A stretch of 64,000 bases of DNA, from assembly GCA_934364805.1 (NCBI GenBank), contig CAKRMH010000008.1, positions 1-64,000 on the forward strand. The letters are read 5' to 3'. Shown here piece by piece: positions 8,469 through 16,957 of this stretch. The notes below the pieces were generated by a model that saw only the letters and a program-made list of their open reading frames with translations, searched no databases and was not told the DNA's origin. The stretch is from an uncultured Lachnospiraceae bacterium. GTDB lineage: Bacteria > Bacillota > Clostridia > Lachnospirales > Lachnospiraceae. Both the position numbers and the translations under genes were made by a program. Position 1 is the stretch's first letter. The number at the start of each line of letters is the position of its first letter.

Positions 8469-9569
8469 ATGAGTATATTTTTAGTAGATGAATACAAGGA
8501 TATGGAGCCATATGTTCCGGGCGAGCAGCCAAAGGATAAGCCATATATTAAACTGAACGCAAATGAGACATCCATGCCTCCTTCGCCAAAGGTTTTTGAG
8601 GCAATCTCGAAAAGTGAAATCTGGAATATGAGCTACTATTCAGATCCGCATTGCCATGAATTCCGCCGTGCTGTTGCGGAGGTATATCATGTAAAAGAAG
8701 AAGAGGTATTTGTCGGAAACGGGGCGGATGAAGTATTAAGTTTTGTACTCATGAGTTTCTTCCGCCGGGGAATGAAAATATATTTTCCAGATATTACGTA
8801 TGGATTTTACCGGACCTATGCGAAAACATATGGTCTGGATATGGAAGAGATTCCTGTAAAAGATGATTTTTCAATCGACATTAATGACTATATGGAACTC
8901 GATGGGGATATTATTTTTGCAAATCCAAATAATCCGACTGGACTTACCATTCCAACAGCAGATATTGAACGTCTTGTAAAAAGGAATCCAAATCGAATGG
9001 TGATCGTAGACGAGGCATATGCTGACTATTCTGGCGAGACATGCCTTCCCCTTGCAGTGAAATACCCGAACCTGGTCGTTGTACGGACGTTTTCCAAATC
9101 ACGTAATATGGCGGGAGCACATATTGGATTTGCGGTTTCCAGCAGGGAGATCATAGAGGATATGAACAAAATTAAATTTTCTTTTAATCCATTTAATTTA
9201 AATTCCGTAACTATGGCTGCCGGAATTGCTGCTGTAAAAGATGTTGATTATCTGCATAACTGTGTTACAAGGATTAAAAAAAACAGGGAGAATTTCCAAA
9301 AAGAACTGGAGAGCATTGGATTCCATGTAATCCCTTCCAGGGCAAATTTTGTATTCTGCTATCATGATGCAATAGATTCTGGCATTCTCTGTGAAAAACT
9401 CAAGGAAGAAGGAATATTGACAAGGCATTTCGCAGATGAAAAGCTGACAAAATATTTGAGAATCACAATCGGAACAGAACAGGAAATGGATGTTGTGTTG
9501 ATCGCAATTCGGGAAATTTTAGATGAAGTCCGGCAAAAACAAAGCGTGAAGGAAAAGAAGGCGTGTTAA
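8469..9569 (+). CDS. HisC-like PLP aminotransferase
   Basis: A 366-residue fold-type I aminotransferase of the histidinol-phosphate aminotransferase group. Landmarks are KLNANE near the N-terminus, NPNNPTG (substrate carboxylate binding), VDEAYADY, and the PLP lysine in RTFSKSRNMAG. The length suits the family. There are no histidine-biosynthesis genes beside it. It sits between an amino-acid importer and a 2-hydroxyacid dehydrogenase, so converting an imported or processed amino acid to a 2-oxo acid is more likely than a role in histidine synthesis. RBS AAAGAGGAAGAA precedes the ATG. Confidence 0.85.
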   Translation: MSIFLVDEYKDMEPYVPGEQPKDKPYIKLNANETSMPPSPKVFEAISKSEIWNMSYYSDPHCHEFRRAVAEVYHVKEEEVFVGNGADEVLSFVLMSFFRRGMKIYFPDITYGFYRTYAKTYGLDMEEIPVKDDFSIDINDYMELDGDIIFANPNNPTGLTIPTADIERLVKRNPNRMVIVDEAYADYSGETCLPLAVKYPNLVVVRTFSKSRNMAGAHIGFAVSSREIIEDMNKIKFSFNPFNLNSVTMAAGIAAVKDVDYLHNCVTRIKKNRENFQKELESIGFHVIPSRANFVFCYHDAIDSGILCEKLKEEGILTRHFADEKLTKYLRITIGTEQEMDVVLIAIREILDEVRQKQSVKEKKAC

Positions 9570-9570
9570 G

Positions 9571-10626
9571 ATGAGAGAAGGCAGACGGATAAAAAAAGTT
9601 TTGATCTGTGACTATGTAAGTGCAATGGAGAAGGATTATGAACCTACGATGCAGAGTGTCCGGAAGGCATATGGAAAAGACGTGGAATTTGAGATCTGTG
9701 CCTATGAGAATGACAAACAGCTGATTCAGAAGCTGCAGGACAAAGATGGCCTGATTACCGGATTCCTTGAAATCGGAGAGACGATACTGGCACAGACACC
9801 GGAGCTTCAATGTATTTCGGTCAGCGGAATTGGATATTCCAATATAGAACTGGAAGCTGCAAAAAAATATGGTGTGACGGTTTGCCATATTCGGGAATAT
9901 TGCACGGAAGAGGTCGCAGAGCATACGTTTTCACTGATTGGGGCGTTGAACCGTAATTTGAAGTTTTATGACACACAAATTGATCATGCACATGAATGGA
10001 AGTATCATACGATTGCCGGAGGCAGGAATTTATGCAGTCAGACACTTGCGGTTTTTGGTTTTGGCAGAATCGGAAAACGAGTTGCGCAGATCGCTCATGC
10101 ATATGGAATGAAGGTGATTGCAGTTGATCCTTATACAATCGGGAATGCCCAGGCAGTTGAGCAGGCGGAAGCTCTCGACGTCAAATTGGTATCAGCAGAG
10201 GTGGCTTTCAGACAGGCTGATATTATCACCAATCATATGAATCTTACGGACGAGAACTACCATTTTTTCAATGAAGAGGCATTCGCCCAAATGGAAAGAA
10301 TTCCGATCTTTGTCAATGTTGGTAGAGGAGGAAGTGTCGAGGAAGCTGCACTTGTAAAGGCACTGGACGAGGGAAAAATCCGGGCAGCAGGGCTTGATGT
10401 TCTGGAGGCGGAGGAACCGGATCTTGTTCATTGCGGACTCTTAAACCGCAATAATGTTATCATTACGCCGCATTGCGCATTTTACAGCGCAGAATCGATT
10501 GAGAAACTTCAGGTGGTCAGTGGTGCAAATATGGGATATCAACTGGCAGGAGAGCCGGAACGGATCGATGAAGTTGTAAAATTAGGAGAATCGTTGGAGA
10601 AGACAAAAAAGTGGATCTTGTATTAG
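9571..10626 (+). CDS. D-isomer-specific 2-hydroxyacid dehydrogenase
   Basis: A 351-residue NAD(H)-dependent dehydrogenase. The Rossmann motif GFGRIGKRVAQ lies near 165-175, the substrate Arg/Gly region VNVGRGG near 250, the catalytic Glu region around 280, and the catalytic His in TPHCAFYS near 297. It starts one base after the aminotransferase stop. It would reduce the 2-oxo acid made by that enzyme to a D-2-hydroxy acid while reoxidising NADH, as in the reductive branch of amino-acid fermentation. The exact substrate is unknown; serine-pathway 3-phosphoglycerate dehydrogenase is an alternative but lacks genomic support here. Confidence 0.85.
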   Translation: MREGRRIKKVLICDYVSAMEKDYEPTMQSVRKAYGKDVEFEICAYENDKQLIQKLQDKDGLITGFLEIGETILAQTPELQCISVSGIGYSNIELEAAKKYGVTVCHIREYCTEEVAEHTFSLIGALNRNLKFYDTQIDHAHEWKYHTIAGGRNLCSQTLAVFGFGRIGKRVAQIAHAYGMKVIAVDPYTIGNAQAVEQAEALDVKLVSAEVAFRQADIITNHMNLTDENYHFFNEEAFAQMERIPIFVNVGRGGSVEEAALVKALDEGKIRAAGLDVLEAEEPDLVHCGLLNRNNVIITPHCAFYSAESIEKLQVVSGANMGYQLAGEPERIDEVVKLGESLEKTKKWILY

Positions 10627-11537
10627 AATTAACCATTAAAATTATGATTCTGGCAGCAATTGGATTCGCAGCAGCAAAGGCAGGGATTATCGATGACACC
10701 GGTAAGGAAAAACTGTCTTCTTTGCTTGTAAACCTTTTGCTTCCGGTCAGTATGATCGCCTCATCACAACAGCCTTTTGGAATGGAGCATTTAAAAGGTG
10801 CAGGCAGTATTGTCTGTATCGCTCTGATCTACTATTTTCTGGCATTTGTCATTGGAATTGCTGTTGGCAGACTGACAAAGATGAATGCAGACCGGACGGC
10901 AATGTTTACGCTTTTGATCACATTTGCCAATACCGGATTTATTGGAATGCCGTTGCTGGGACAGGTAATCGGCGACACAGGAACTTTTTATGGAGCAATT
11001 TATAACAGTGTATTTGATGTTCTTTATTTTTCGGTTGGAATCTATGTACTCCAGGGGAAGGAGAATGGGCATATGGACAGCAGGAGCTGTTTGTGCAATC
11101 CAATGATCTGGATTGCAATAATTACTGTTTTTTTGTATGTTCTTCCATGGCGTTTTCCTACTGTCATAACGGATTCCTTAACGATTCTTGGGGATTGTAT
11201 GATGCCGGTTTCTATGCTGATCATTGGTGCTGAAATTGCAGGGATGAAAGTAAAAAGAGTACTCACTGACCGTGCATCTTATGGGGTCAGCTTATTTCGT
11301 ATGTTTCTTTGTCCTATGATCACATTTTGGGTTATGAAGCTTTTACATGTGGAATTTGAAGTAGCAGCTACAGCAGTTGTTTTATGTGCCATGCCATCCG
11401 CTTCTCTTAATGTTATTATGGGACAGAAATATAAAAATAATGCAGAATTTGCAGCTGCCGCAGTTATGCAGAATACAATGATTATGATTGGGACGCTGCC
11501 ATTTTTTACATTCCTGTGTGTAAATCTACTGTCATGA
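10611..11537 (+). CDS. AEC-family (auxin efflux carrier-like) transporter
   Basis: A 308-residue membrane protein with about ten hydrophobic segments, matching the auxin-efflux/malate-permease family (MemTrans). It begins with GTG at 10611, inside the dehydrogenase gene (16-base overlap), with GGAGA ten bases upstream. AEC proteins in bacteria move organic acids, so export of the 2-hydroxy acid (or exchange with its precursor) is a natural but unproven role. It is the last gene of the operon. Confidence 0.85.
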   Translation: MDLVLELTIKIMILAAIGFAAAKAGIIDDTGKEKLSSLLVNLLLPVSMIASSQQPFGMEHLKGAGSIVCIALIYYFLAFVIGIAVGRLTKMNADRTAMFTLLITFANTGFIGMPLLGQVIGDTGTFYGAIYNSVFDVLYFSVGIYVLQGKENGHMDSRSCLCNPMIWIAIITVFLYVLPWRFPTVITDSLTILGDCMMPVSMLIIGAEIAGMKVKRVLTDRASYGVSLFRMFLCPMITFWVMKLLHVEFEVAATAVVLCAMPSASLNVIMGQKYKNNAEFAAAAVMQNTMIMIGTLPFFTFLCVNLLS

Positions 11538-11539
11538 TA

Positions 11540-11568
11540 TTGTGTGACAGAATAAATTATGTTAAGAT
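11540..11568 (+). promoter_or_regulatory. Possible promoter of the ABC-F leader
   Basis: TTGTGT (11540-11545) and TAAGAT (11563-11568) are 17 bases apart, just after the AEC gene stop. Both boxes are imperfect. It would give a ~300-base leader before the ABC-F gene. Confidence 0.35.
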
Positions 11569-11630
11569 AAATTTGTCTGGATAAGCCGGACAAATAAAAA
11601 GAAAGAGCACAACTTGTGCAAGGTGGAGAA

Positions 11631-11645
11631 ATGAGAAACAGATAA
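11631..11645 (+). CDS. Candidate leader peptide MRNR
   Basis: ATG AGA AAC AGA TAA encodes four residues, MRNR. AGGTGGAG at 11621-11628 is an excellent ribosome binding site two to three bases upstream of the ATG. No other gene needs that site. Very short, basic leader peptides act as antibiotic-stalled sensors upstream of several resistance genes. Translation is not proven. Confidence 0.4.
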   Translation: MRNR

Positions 11646-11815
11646 TTTAGTTTAAGTGAAACACATAGTAGAAAGACCTGCATCGGGCATGCATTTTGAA
11701 GTCCGGTGATCGGAAGGGGTGTAACAGATACCTCTTTTTCGTGTACGCTTAAATTAGATGATCATGCATTTCGGAAGCCTTGTGAAACGTTGTTTTCATA
11801 TAGGTTTATTTGTGT

Positions 11816-11851
11816 GAGTCTGTTTTGCGTACGCAAAATCAGGCTCTTTTT
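11816..11851 (+). terminator. Strong terminator inside the ABC-F leader
   Basis: GAG-CTG-TTTTGCGT pairs with ACGCAAAA-CAG-CTC with single mismatches between the blocks and is followed by TTTTT. It stands between the leader and the gene, so it must be read through for ABC-F expression. Confidence 0.8.
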
Positions 11852-11881
11852 GTTGTATTTAAATTTGATAGGAGGCAGCTG

Positions 11882-13444
11882 ATGTTACAGATAAAAGGAT
11901 TAACGATTACACACAGAAAGGATCTCAGAGTGATCCTTGAGGATTTTAACCTGGTGTTAAACGATGGGGATAAAGCGGTAATTATTGGGGAAGAAGGAAA
12001 CGGTAAATCCACCCTGATGAAATGGATTTACGATCCGGATTTGACAGACGGTTATACAGAATGCGAGGGAATAAGAATTACCGGGCAGGAGCGGTTTGGA
12101 TATCTGCCGCAGGAACTTCCGGAGAAAGAAAAAGCAAAGACGGTGTACGAATATTTTTCAGAAACGGAAGTATTTTATGACAAATCGCCAAAGGAACTTG
12201 CAGCATTTGCCAAAAAGCTTGGAATGAGCACCGAATTTTACTATAGCACACAGCAGATGGGAAGTCTGTCCGGCGGAGAAAAGATCAAGGCGCAGCTGGT
12301 GCGTCTGCTTCTGGAGGAACCGACAGTTCTGCTTTTAGATGAACCCTCCAATGACATTGATATTGAGACGCTGGAACTTCTGGAACAGCTGATCCGTGAG
12401 TGGAAACACATTGTGCTTTTTATCTCCCATGATGAGACGCTGATTGAAAATACTGCAAATACAATCATCCACATTGAACAGATCATGCGGAAAACAAAGA
12501 GTGTTTATACGGTGGCGCACATGCCTTACGTGCAGTATACAAAGGAACGACAGAACCGGTTTGACAAGCAGCGCATGCAGGCCTTGTCGGATCGCAGGGA
12601 GAAGAAAATCCGGGATGAAAAATACCGGAAGATCATGCAAAGCGTGGATCATGCACAGGCGGTCATCAGCAGACAGGACCCGGAGGGCGGAAGATTGTTA
12701 AAAAAGAAAATGCATACGGTAAAATCGATTGGAAAACGGTTTGAGCGTGAAGATGAGAATATGACCAAGATGCCGGAACAGGAGGAAGCGATCTTTTTCA
12801 AACTGGGGGATAAAGATGCTGGGATTCCTGCAGGAAAAACGGTATTGGAGTATTCCCTGGATGAACTGAGGACACCGGATGGAGAACGGGTTTTATCCAA
12901 AGATATCTTTTTACGTATCCGTGGAGCGGAAAAAATCTGCATTATTGGAACAAACGGAGCGGGAAAAACAACGCTTTTTAAGAAAATCGCACACGATCTG
13001 CTGGACAGAAAGGATATCTGCGTGGAATATATGCCGCAGAATTATGAAGAACTGCTTGATCTGGACCAGACGCCGGTTGATTTTCTGGATGACAGCGGAG
13101 AGAAGGAAAAGCGGACGATGATCCGTACTTATCTTGGTTCACTGAAATATACAGCGGATGAAATGGAGCATCCGATCCGCGAATTATCCGGCGGTCAGAA
13201 GGCAAAAGTACTGCTTTTGAAAATGAGCCTGTCCAAAGCCAATGTCCTTCTTCTCGATGAACCAACGAGAAATTTTTCCCCGTTATCGGGACCGGTGATA
13301 AGAAAACTGATTGCGGATTTCCCTGGAGCAGTGATCAGTATTTCCCATGACCGCAAATACATCGATGAGGTGTGTGACAAAGTATACCGTCTTACGGCGC
13401 AGGGACTGACACCGGAAGCCAGAGAAAAAGAATCATTTTTCTAA
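11882..13444 (+). CDS. ABC-F ATPase, putative ribosome protection factor
   Basis: A 520-residue protein with two ABC domains and no membrane segments, the ABC-F layout. The first domain has Walker A GEEGNGKST, signature SLSGGEKIK and DEPSNDID; the second has GTNGAGKTT, ELSGGQKAK and the atypical DEPTRNFSPLS in place of DEPTNHLD. The charged linker between them (about residues 200-300) is where ABC-F proteins reach toward the peptidyl-transferase centre. The ATG at 11882 has AGGAGG six bases upstream; a more distal in-frame start at 11810 falls in the terminator hairpin and is not credible. The attenuator leader supports an antibiotic-inducible protection role. Drug class cannot be read from the sequence. 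Confidence 0.82.
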   Translation: MLQIKGLTITHRKDLRVILEDFNLVLNDGDKAVIIGEEGNGKSTLMKWIYDPDLTDGYTECEGIRITGQERFGYLPQELPEKEKAKTVYEYFSETEVFYDKSPKELAAFAKKLGMSTEFYYSTQQMGSLSGGEKIKAQLVRLLLEEPTVLLLDEPSNDIDIETLELLEQLIREWKHIVLFISHDETLIENTANTIIHIEQIMRKTKSVYTVAHMPYVQYTKERQNRFDKQRMQALSDRREKKIRDEKYRKIMQSVDHAQAVISRQDPEGGRLLKKKMHTVKSIGKRFEREDENMTKMPEQEEAIFFKLGDKDAGIPAGKTVLEYSLDELRTPDGERVLSKDIFLRIRGAEKICIIGTNGAGKTTLFKKIAHDLLDRKDICVEYMPQNYEELLDLDQTPVDFLDDSGEKEKRTMIRTYLGSLKYTADEMEHPIRELSGGQKAKVLLLKMSLSKANVLLLDEPTRNFSPLSGPVIRKLIADFPGAVISISHDRKYIDEVCDKVYRLTAQGLTPEAREKESFF

Positions 13445-13463
13445 AAAAATTGTTCACAAAATT

Positions 13464-13494
13464 GCCTTGTGAAAGTTTGACACTTTTACAAGGC
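13464..13494 (+). terminator. Hairpin after the ABC-F gene
   Basis: GCCTTGT-AAAG pairs with CTTT-ACAAGGC with one mismatch, 20 bases after the stop. It lacks a clear T-run, so terminator function is uncertain. Confidence 0.45.
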
Positions 13495-13594
13495 TGTGTG
13501 AAAAAAGTACTACTCCTAAAGAACGAAAATTATGCATATTATACAAAAGAAACACATATATTTTATGGATTAGTGTAGAAAACACAAAATTCTA

Positions 13595-13624
13595 TTGCGG
13601 AAACTAACGAAAGTATATTATAAT
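13595..13624 (+). promoter_or_regulatory. Promoter of the sugar ABC operon
   Basis: TTGCGG (13595-13600) and a perfect TATAAT (13619-13624) are separated by 18 bases. Transcription would start at about 13631, directly at the operator region. Confidence 0.6.
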
Positions 13625-13629
13625 TTGTC

Positions 13630-13677
13630 TTGTGAAAACGTTACCGCAAACATTACCGAAAACGTTCGAATGTTTGC
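13630..13677 (+). promoter_or_regulatory. LacI/CcpA-type operator and long inverted repeat at the start site
   Basis: TTGTGAAAACGTTACC resembles LacI-family or cre sites (AACGTT core), and a second AAAACGTTCG follows. The second copy sits in an inverted repeat: GCAAACATT (13646-13654) with AATGTTTGC (13669-13677), and an inner CGAA/TTCG. The regulator at 16958 is the natural candidate; CcpA is an alternative. Confidence 0.6.
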
Positions 13678-13706
13678 AAAAATTAAATCCTTTAGGAGGG
13701 GTTAAA

Positions 13707-15077
13707 ATGAAAAAGAAATTAGTAACAGTATTACTTGCAGCATCTATGCTGGCAACCATGCTTGCAGGATGCGGATCAGGAAACGGGGGAAGCGGTGATA
13801 AGAAGGCAGATGGTTCTGTATACATGCTGAACTTTAAGCCGGAAACAGACCTTGCATGGCAGGATCTTGCAGAAACTTATACGGAACAGACGGGGGTTCC
13901 TGTTACGGTAGTTACAGCAGCAGATGGTCAGTATAAGACACAGCTTCAGTCAGAACTTGCAAAGAAAGAAGCACCAACCATTTTCAATATCGGAAGCACT
14001 GCTGACTGTGCAGAGTATGATAAATACATCTACGATCTGAAAGACACCGATATTTACAAACATCTGAATGACAAATCACTGGCACTGGAATATGATGGCA
14101 AAATTGCTTCTGTTGCAAACTGCTATGAGTGCTATGGAATTATTTACAACAAGGCAATTATTGAAAATTACTGCAAGAATTATCCGAATGCAGTTATCAA
14201 ATCCGTAGATGAGATCAAGGATCTGGATACATTAGAGAAAGTTGCAACTGACATTAATACGAATGTGGATGCGATCAATGAAGCATGCGGAACCAAATTG
14301 TTAGAGGCATTTGCTTCATCCGGACTGGACGATGGATCAAGCTGGCGTTTCTCAGGACATCTTGCAGGTATTGAACTTTACTATGAGTTCAAAGATGCAG
14401 GCTGTGATCTGACAGCAGGTCAGGATACCATCAAAGGTACCTATATGGATAACTATAAGAGAGTATGGGATATGTATACCAACACATCTGGTGCAGATAA
14501 AGCTACACTGGATTCCGGAAGCTTAAATGCGGAATCTGAATTTGGTATGGAAGAAGCAGTATTCTATCAGAATGGTGACTGGGAATATGCTAATTTCGCT
14601 GAAGACAATGAGTTTGGATATACAGTATCTCAGGATGATCTTTCCATAATGCCGATCTACTTTGGTGTAGATGACGAGAATGAGGGTCTTGCAGTTGGTA
14701 CAGAAAACCATTGGACTGTAAATGCCCAGGCTGATCAGAAAGACATTGATGCAACACTTGAGTTCTTAAACTGGGTAATTACAAGTGATGAAGGACGAGA
14801 TGCAATCACAAACAAGATGGGACTTTCAGCACCATTTGACACCTTTACCGGTGATTATGCATCTAAGAATGCATTTGCCCAGGTTGCATCTGAACTTGCC
14901 GCAGATGGAAAGACCTCCGTTGCATGGTCCTTTAACGCAACACCTTCTGTTGACAGCTGGAGAAAAGATTTCGTATCTGCTCTTGCTGAGTACACAGAGA
15001 GAGATGGCTCATGGGATGATGTTTCCAAGACATTTGTTGACCAGTGGTCATATTATTGGAATCTCTCCAATGAATAA
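13707..15077 (+). CDS. Sugar-type ABC transporter substrate-binding lipoprotein
   Basis: A 456-residue extracellular solute-binding protein of the MalE-like family. The N-terminus is a lipoprotein signal (lipobox LAGC near residue 22) followed by a Gly/Ser-rich tether. The start at 13707 has AGGAGGGG upstream; an in-frame GTG at 13632 falls inside the operator and is rejected. It is first in an operon with two MalF/MalG-type permeases and no ATPase, so a shared MsmK/UgpC-type ATPase encoded elsewhere must power it. The sugar is unknown. Confidence 0.9.
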   Translation: MKKKLVTVLLAASMLATMLAGCGSGNGGSGDKKADGSVYMLNFKPETDLAWQDLAETYTEQTGVPVTVVTAADGQYKTQLQSELAKKEAPTIFNIGSTADCAEYDKYIYDLKDTDIYKHLNDKSLALEYDGKIASVANCYECYGIIYNKAIIENYCKNYPNAVIKSVDEIKDLDTLEKVATDINTNVDAINEACGTKLLEAFASSGLDDGSSWRFSGHLAGIELYYEFKDAGCDLTAGQDTIKGTYMDNYKRVWDMYTNTSGADKATLDSGSLNAESEFGMEEAVFYQNGDWEYANFAEDNEFGYTVSQDDLSIMPIYFGVDDENEGLAVGTENHWTVNAQADQKDIDATLEFLNWVITSDEGRDAITNKMGLSAPFDTFTGDYASKNAFAQVASELAADGKTSVAWSFNATPSVDSWRKDFVSALAEYTERDGSWDDVSKTFVDQWSYYWNLSNE

Positions 15078-15103
15078 GATGGAGTAACTGCAGGAGTTTT
15101 TCA

Positions 15104-15137
15104 GGGGTGAGTGGAATTTCACTCACCCCGTATTTTT
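15104..15137 (+). terminator. Intercistronic hairpin between binding protein and permease genes
   Basis: GGGGTGAGTG pairs perfectly with CACTCACCCC around GAATTT, followed by GTATTTTT. A 10-bp stem with a T-rich tail inside an operon usually gives partial termination and mRNA protection, raising binding protein over permease. Confidence 0.75.
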
Positions 15138-15158
15138 AGGAGAAGAAGGGTATTTGTT

Positions 15159-16016
15159 ATGGAGAAATCGATTAGAAAATATTTCTGGATATTTGCACTT
15201 CCTACAATGGCTGCTTTTACAATCGGATTTATCGTTCCTTTTTTTTATGGAATTTTCTTATCCTTTTGTAAATTCACGACTGTAACAGACTGGTCATGGG
15301 TAGGATTTCAGAATTATACAAGGATTTTTGTTGTAAACGGTATTGTAGATAAATCATTTTTACATTCTATCTGGTATACAGCATTATTTACCGTAGTATC
15401 TGTGCTTATCATTAATCTGGTATCTTTTGGAATAGCAATGGCGCTTACAAAGGGAATCAAGGGAACAAATCTGTTCCGTACGGTTTTCTTCCTGCCAAAC
15501 CTGATAGGTGGAATTGTGCTTTCCTATGTGTGGTTGATGATTTTTAACTCGATCTTACAGAACTACTCTAAAACGATCGTAAGCTCACAGTGGTCTGCAT
15601 TCTGGGGACTGGTCATTGTCGTATGCTGGCAGCAGATCGGTTATATGATGATCATTTATATTGCAGGAATCCAGAACATTCCGCCGGAGCTGATCGAGGC
15701 TGCAAAGATTGACGGAGCAAGCTCATGGCAGCTCATCCGTTATGTCACACTTCCGATGCTGATGCCGACGATCACAATCTGCACGTTCCTGACGTTGACA
15801 AACGGATTTAAACTGTTCGATCAAAACCTTGCACTTACCGGTGGTAATCCGGGAAAAATGTCACAGTTACTTGCGTTAAATATCTATGACACAATGTATG
15901 GAACGAATGGATGGCAGGGCGTAGGTCAGGCAAAAGCGGTTATCTTCTTTATTCTGGTTGCACTGATTGCATTGATCCAGAATAAGATCACAACAGGTAA
16001 GGAGGTGCAGGATTAA
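15159..16016 (+). CDS. Sugar ABC transporter permease (MalF type)
   Basis: A 285-residue membrane protein with six predicted helices and the permease EAA loop (ELIEAAKIDGASSWQ, near residue 185). The ATG at 15159 follows GAAGGG at eight bases; an upstream in-frame ATG at 15111 lies in the intercistronic hairpin and is rejected. Its stop overlaps the next permease start by one base, so the pair is coupled and forms the heterodimeric channel. Confidence 0.9.
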   Translation: MEKSIRKYFWIFALPTMAAFTIGFIVPFFYGIFLSFCKFTTVTDWSWVGFQNYTRIFVVNGIVDKSFLHSIWYTALFTVVSVLIINLVSFGIAMALTKGIKGTNLFRTVFFLPNLIGGIVLSYVWLMIFNSILQNYSKTIVSSQWSAFWGLVIVVCWQQIGYMMIIYIAGIQNIPPELIEAAKIDGASSWQLIRYVTLPMLMPTITICTFLTLTNGFKLFDQNLALTGGNPGKMSQLLALNIYDTMYGTNGWQGVGQAKAVIFFILVALIALIQNKITTGKEVQD

Positions 16017-16924
16017 TGGCAAAAAATAAAAAAGAAGAAGTCAGCACAGTACGCACTGCGAAACATGGCTGGATCTTAACACTGATATTCGGAATTCTCT
16101 CCGTTGTATGGATTTTACCGATACTGGTTGTTTTGTTGAATTCCTTTAAAAGAAAAGCATTTATATTCCGTTATCCATTTGGGATCAGCACTGCAAAATT
16201 ATCAGAGGGATGGGATGCATTCTGCGCAGGTATAACACACCTTTTTTGTGGAACGCTGAACTATAAAAATGGACTCCGTGCAACGAATTTCTGGGACTGC
16301 TTTGGTAATTCACTTTTCATTACCATTGGCTCGGTTGCGCTTATCATTCTGTGCTGCTCCATGTGTGCATGGTATATCGTAAGAGTTCATACAACCGGAA
16401 CAAAGATCATGTATACACTTTGCCTGTTTTCCATGATCGTACCGTTCCAGATGGTTATGTTTACTTTATCTAAATTTGCAAACATGCTGCATCTGTCCAA
16501 TCCACTTGGTATCATTATCGTGTATCTTGGATTTGGCGCAGGACTTGCGGTATTTATGTTTACCGGATTTGTAAAGGGAATCTCCATTGAGATCGAGGAA
16601 GCTGCCGTGATCGACGGATGCAGTCCTCTGCAGACATTTTTCCTCGTTGTTTTCCCGATTTTACGTCCGACAGCAGTGACAGTTGCAATCTTAGAGGCAA
16701 TGTGGGTATGGAACGATTATCTGCTTCCATCTCTTGTATTAAATATTAATAAGTATAAGACCATTCCAATTGCGATCCAGTACTTAAAACAGAGTCATGG
16801 TATGATCGACTGGGGCGCAATGATGGCAATGTTAGTTCTTGCAATTTTACCAATTGTTATATTTTACATTTTCTGTCAAAAATATATAATTGAGGGTGTG
16901 CTGGCCGGAGCTGTAAAAGGTTAG
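16016..16924 (+). CDS. Sugar ABC transporter permease (MalG type)
   Basis: A 302-residue partner permease with six predicted helices and an EAA loop (EIEEAAVIDGCSPLQ near residue 195). An insertion of about 30 residues around 60-90 is hydrophilic and would be extracellular. It starts on the last base of the MalF-type gene stop. The LacI regulator follows 33 bases later. Confidence 0.9.
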   Translation: MAKNKKEEVSTVRTAKHGWILTLIFGILSVVWILPILVVLLNSFKRKAFIFRYPFGISTAKLSEGWDAFCAGITHLFCGTLNYKNGLRATNFWDCFGNSLFITIGSVALIILCCSMCAWYIVRVHTTGTKIMYTLCLFSMIVPFQMVMFTLSKFANMLHLSNPLGIIIVYLGFGAGLAVFMFTGFVKGISIEIEEAAVIDGCSPLQTFFLVVFPILRPTAVTVAILEAMWVWNDYLLPSLVLNINKYKTIPIAIQYLKQSHGMIDWGAMMAMLVLAILPIVIFYIFCQKYIIEGVLAGAVKG

Positions 16925-16957
16925 CAGGCTGATTACATCGAATATGAGGAACAGACT

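Larger units (their letters stand above)
11570..11881 (+). promoter_or_regulatory. Attenuator-type leader of the ABC-F gene
   Basis: This 312-base leader contains, in order, a 9-bp hairpin (11572-11594), a tiny ORF with its own ribosome binding site (11631-11645), a small TGCAT/ATGCA hairpin near 11681-11695, a weak hairpin with T-run (AGGGGT/ACCTCT, 11715-11739) and a strong terminator (11816-11851) that ends 20 bases before the AGGAGG of the ABC-F gene. This is the layout of ribosome-stalling attenuation known for antibiotic-resistance ABC-F and Erm genes. Confidence 0.65.

Noticed and set aside
8469..9569. hisC of a histidine operon
   Set aside because: The enzyme family is right, but no other his genes are near and the context is catabolic, so no hisC symbol was assigned.
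11810..11881. Longer ABC-F protein starting at 11810
   Set aside because: The start would lie at the edge of the terminator hairpin; AGGAGG and the ABC domain N-terminus point to 11882.
13632..13706. N-terminal extension of the sugar-binding protein from a GTG at 13632
   Set aside because: The codons fall in the operator and hairpin, and the lipoprotein signal with a strong ribosome binding site starts at 13707.
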